DNA of 64,000 bases, from positions 124,001-188,000 of the forward strand of contig CAVYZU010000005.1 of the NCBI GenBank assembly GCA_963772965.1. The letters run 5' to 3'. Source of the DNA: AP-15 sp963772965. Lineage in GTDB: Bacteria > Pseudomonadota > Alphaproteobacteria > ATCC43930 > CGMCC-115725. Below, in pieces: positions 62,253 through 64,000 of this stretch (positions are counted from its first letter, which is position 1; each line of letters begins with the position of its first letter). The notes beneath the pieces were generated by a model that searched no databases, was not told the origin of the DNA, and saw nothing but the letters and a program-made list of their open reading frames with translations. The position numbers and the translations under genes were made by a program.

Positions 62253-63191
62253 ATGACCAAGACAGATGCCGGTCTAGGGTTCGCCATCGATTATGACGCG
62301 CCGATCCCGTATTTGCAGCGCATCCGCGATTATTACCAAGGTCTGGGCTACGGGGCGCCCTATCGCTGGGCCCACTATGCCAACATACCCTTTCAGCCGC
62401 TTACGAAACCGCTCGCCGAGTGTCGCGTTGCTCTGATCACCACCGCCTCCCCCTACCAGGCCGACAAGGGCGATCAAGGCCCTGGTGCTCCCTACAACGC
62501 CGCCGCCAAATTTTACCGGGTGTATTCGGGCGACACCGCGATCGATCACGATTTGCGGATCTCGCATGTCGCCTACGACCGCGTCCATACGAGCGCCGAG
62601 GACAGCAACACTTGGTTCCCCTTGCAACAGTTACGGCTGCAGGCGGCGGCTGGCCGGATCGGTGCCCTGACCGAGCATTTCCACGGCGCGCCGACCAACC
62701 GAAGCCATCGCACGACGTTGAGCCAGGACTGTCCGGAACTACTTGCACGCTGCCGCGCCGACCGCGCAGACGCGGTCATCCTGGTCCCGAACTGCCCGGT
62801 CTGCCATCAGACCATCAGTCTCACCGCACGCCATCTCGAAGCGAACGGCATTGCCACTGTCGTCATGGGCTGTGCCAAGGATATTGTCGAATTCGTCGGC
62901 GTGCCGCGTTTTTTGTTCAGCGATTTTCCACTGGGGAACTCGGCGGGACGGCCAAACGATCCGGCCTCGCAATCCCTCACGCTCGAACTGGCGCTGCGCG
63001 TGCTCGAATCAGCGCCGGCGGCGCAGACGACCGTGCAGTCGCCGCTGCGCTGGAGCGACGACCCGTCGTGGAAGCTCGACTACTCGAATATTGACCGGTT
63101 GTCGGTGGAGGAGATCCGCCGCCGGCGCGCAGAATTCGACCGACAGAAAGAGATCGCCAGGACGGTTCGCAGCGACGTTGCGGCGGAGTAA
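62253..63191 (+). CDS. GRDB/PrdB-like reductase protein with Cys at the redox site
   Basis: 312 residues from ATG 62253, after GGAGGG. Regions YAGxPYRWAHYANIPFQPL-like, ALITTASPYQADKGDQGPGA, HVAYDRVHTSAEDSNTWFPL, LVPNCPVCHQTISLTARHLE, TVVMGCAKDIVEFVGVPRFL and FSDFPLGNSAGRPNDPASQS place it with the glycine/sarcosine/betaine/D-proline reductase B family (PF07355). The redox motif is CPVC with cysteine where clostridial proteins have selenocysteine. No partner A or C subunits are nearby and the host appears aerobic, so it is probably a different kind of reductase. Function unknown. Confidence 0.72.
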   Translation: MTKTDAGLGFAIDYDAPIPYLQRIRDYYQGLGYGAPYRWAHYANIPFQPLTKPLAECRVALITTASPYQADKGDQGPGAPYNAAAKFYRVYSGDTAIDHDLRISHVAYDRVHTSAEDSNTWFPLQQLRLQAAAGRIGALTEHFHGAPTNRSHRTTLSQDCPELLARCRADRADAVILVPNCPVCHQTISLTARHLEANGIATVVMGCAKDIVEFVGVPRFLFSDFPLGNSAGRPNDPASQSLTLELALRVLESAPAAQTTVQSPLRWSDDPSWKLDYSNIDRLSVEEIRRRRAEFDRQKEIARTVRSDVAAE

Positions 63192-63520
63192 TGCCAACCC
63201 GAATTGCGTCTGCATCACGGCGGATCGGTATCGAACTCAAAGTGGACTGTGGCTCGCGGCGGATGAGGCCGTATCGCAGACCGACGCGCCTCACCCAATA
63301 ATCGTCAGCATAATTCATCAGAATGTCAGATTTGATATAATTTTGCAAATTCCGAATCAGGAATAAATGACATCAAACGATGACGCCGCGGTCCTCGCTC
63401 ACACCGCAGTGCACAGCTGGACTGATTTTCGTTTGTACCTCTGACCAATCGAGGCTAGGGTCGCCGCTGTCCAGCCGAATTCCAGCGGATCGACGGCTAT
63501 CTTGCAAGGGGGATTGGAAT
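63192..63520. other. AT-rich intergenic stretch
   Basis: About 330 bases, richer in A/T than the neighbours, between the GRDB-like gene and the DUF6134 gene, both on the plus strand. No conserved frame. A TATAAT at 63336-63341 with TTCATC 16 bases before it could be a promoter for the downstream gene. Confidence 0.45.
63314..63341 (+). promoter_or_regulatory. Possible sigma-70 promoter
   Basis: TTCATC (63314-63319), 16 bases, then a perfect TATAAT (63336-63341). The -35 is weak. It would give a leader of about 170 bases for the DUF6134 gene. Confidence 0.3.
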
Positions 63521-64000
63521 ATGGCCGAACGAGCGATCGGCATGCGGGTAAAGCGATGGGCTCGCAATCCCGCGATTTGGTGCGTTGCTGTCGTGGGCCT
63601 GTTCGTGGGGCTGGCGCCTGGGTCGCACGCGGCAACGTCGATGCAGTTGACTTACCAGGTAACTCATTCGACCTTCGGCAACATCGGTACTTACGTCAAC
63701 ACGATCGAGCCCAGCGCGGGCGGCGCCACCACGGTGCAAACCCGGGCCCATTTCGAGGTAAAAATGCTCGGCGTGACCCTCCATCGGGAGGATGCCCAGC
63801 GCACTGAACGGTGGCAAGGTAACCGTCTGATTTCGTTTAGCGGGGTCACCAACAAAGGCAGCGGCTCCACCGTCCTCAAGGGCGAGGCGCGCGGTAATAG
63901 TTTCATGATAAGTTCGCCGGCCGGAACCGTTACCGCGCCGGCAACAGTGCATCCGGCCAATCCGTGGTCGGCAAATTTTCTAAACTCGAACACAATGATG
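63521..64000 (+). CDS. DUF6134 exported protein, cut by window edge
   Basis: 160 residues visible from ATG 63521 (AAGGGGG upstream); the frame is open to the last base. A signal peptide (AIWCVAVVGLFVGLAPGSHA) is followed by LTYQVTHSTFGNIGTYVNTI, VKMLGVTLHREDAQRTERWQ, GNRLISFSGVTNKGSG and MISSPAGTVTAPATVHPANP. These strand-rich motifs are those of DUF6134, small envelope proteins with a lipocalin-like barrel. The end is missing. Function unknown. Confidence 0.75.
   Translation, partial: MAERAIGMRVKRWARNPAIWCVAVVGLFVGLAPGSHAATSMQLTYQVTHSTFGNIGTYVNTIEPSAGGATTVQTRAHFEVKMLGVTLHREDAQRTERWQGNRLISFSGVTNKGSGSTVLKGEARGNSFMISSPAGTVTAPATVHPANPWSANFLNSNTMM

Noticed and set aside
1..64000. CRISPR arrays, rRNA genes, riboswitches
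   Set aside because: I looked for regularly spaced repeats, rRNA core sequences and known leader motifs and saw none.

Overview
The window is GC-rich DNA from what looks like a soil or plant-associated alphaproteobacterium. The evidence is the order pcm - tolC - popZ-like (DUF2497) - valS, an erpA - xthA pair, Tat-exported solute-binding proteins, BrnT/BrnA, and many insertion sequences of families common in Rhizobiales and Rhodospirillales. I cannot name the genus from sequence alone.

Layout. 1-8.0 kb: end of an MFS transporter, an isolated low-GC pyrE-type gene, a frameshifted two-repeat protein, a GMC oxidoreductase and a frameshifted sugar-type solute-binding protein gene. 8.0-21.9 kb: a pile of nested and truncated mobile elements (IS21, a serine-recombinase element inside istB, IS66, IS1634, two IS110 copies, resolvase, IS1380, IS1595 and IS3 remnants, and a 155-bp MITE-like element). 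Scattered among them are a few AT-richer cargo genes, including a GNAT toxin-like pair. 21.9-23.5 kb: a P4-type tyrosine integrase facing the 3' end of tRNA-Ser(UGA). This makes the mobile region to its left a likely genomic island; I did not find its other end. 23.6-25.4 kb: a cluster of very small secreted proteins and lipoproteins. 25.6-64 kb: mostly chromosomal housekeeping and metabolism.

How the genes work together. pcm, tolC, popZ-like and valS lie in tandem. The KamA-like radical SAM gene overlaps the start of a potassium-channel/RCK gene. An acyl-CoA ligase is followed directly by an enoyl-CoA hydratase. Two glycosyltransferases of the TIGR04282/TIGR04283 type overlap by ATGA.

The strongest new observation is a 2.6-kb element of only two genes, a large serine recombinase and a small DUF5372-like protein. 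It sits between 11-bp direct repeats inside istB, and its precise excision would restore a 259-residue IstB. In the predicted circle the recombinase frame runs through the junction into the small gene. Other points of note are a Tat-exported cytochrome P450-like protein, a GT9-DUF6165 fusion, a GRDB-like protein with cysteine at the redox motif, and a nested MITE with a TTAG target duplication. Several genes carry single frameshifts (solute-binding protein, duplicated-domain protein, brnT, IS1634 transposase); each could be real decay or a sequencing error.
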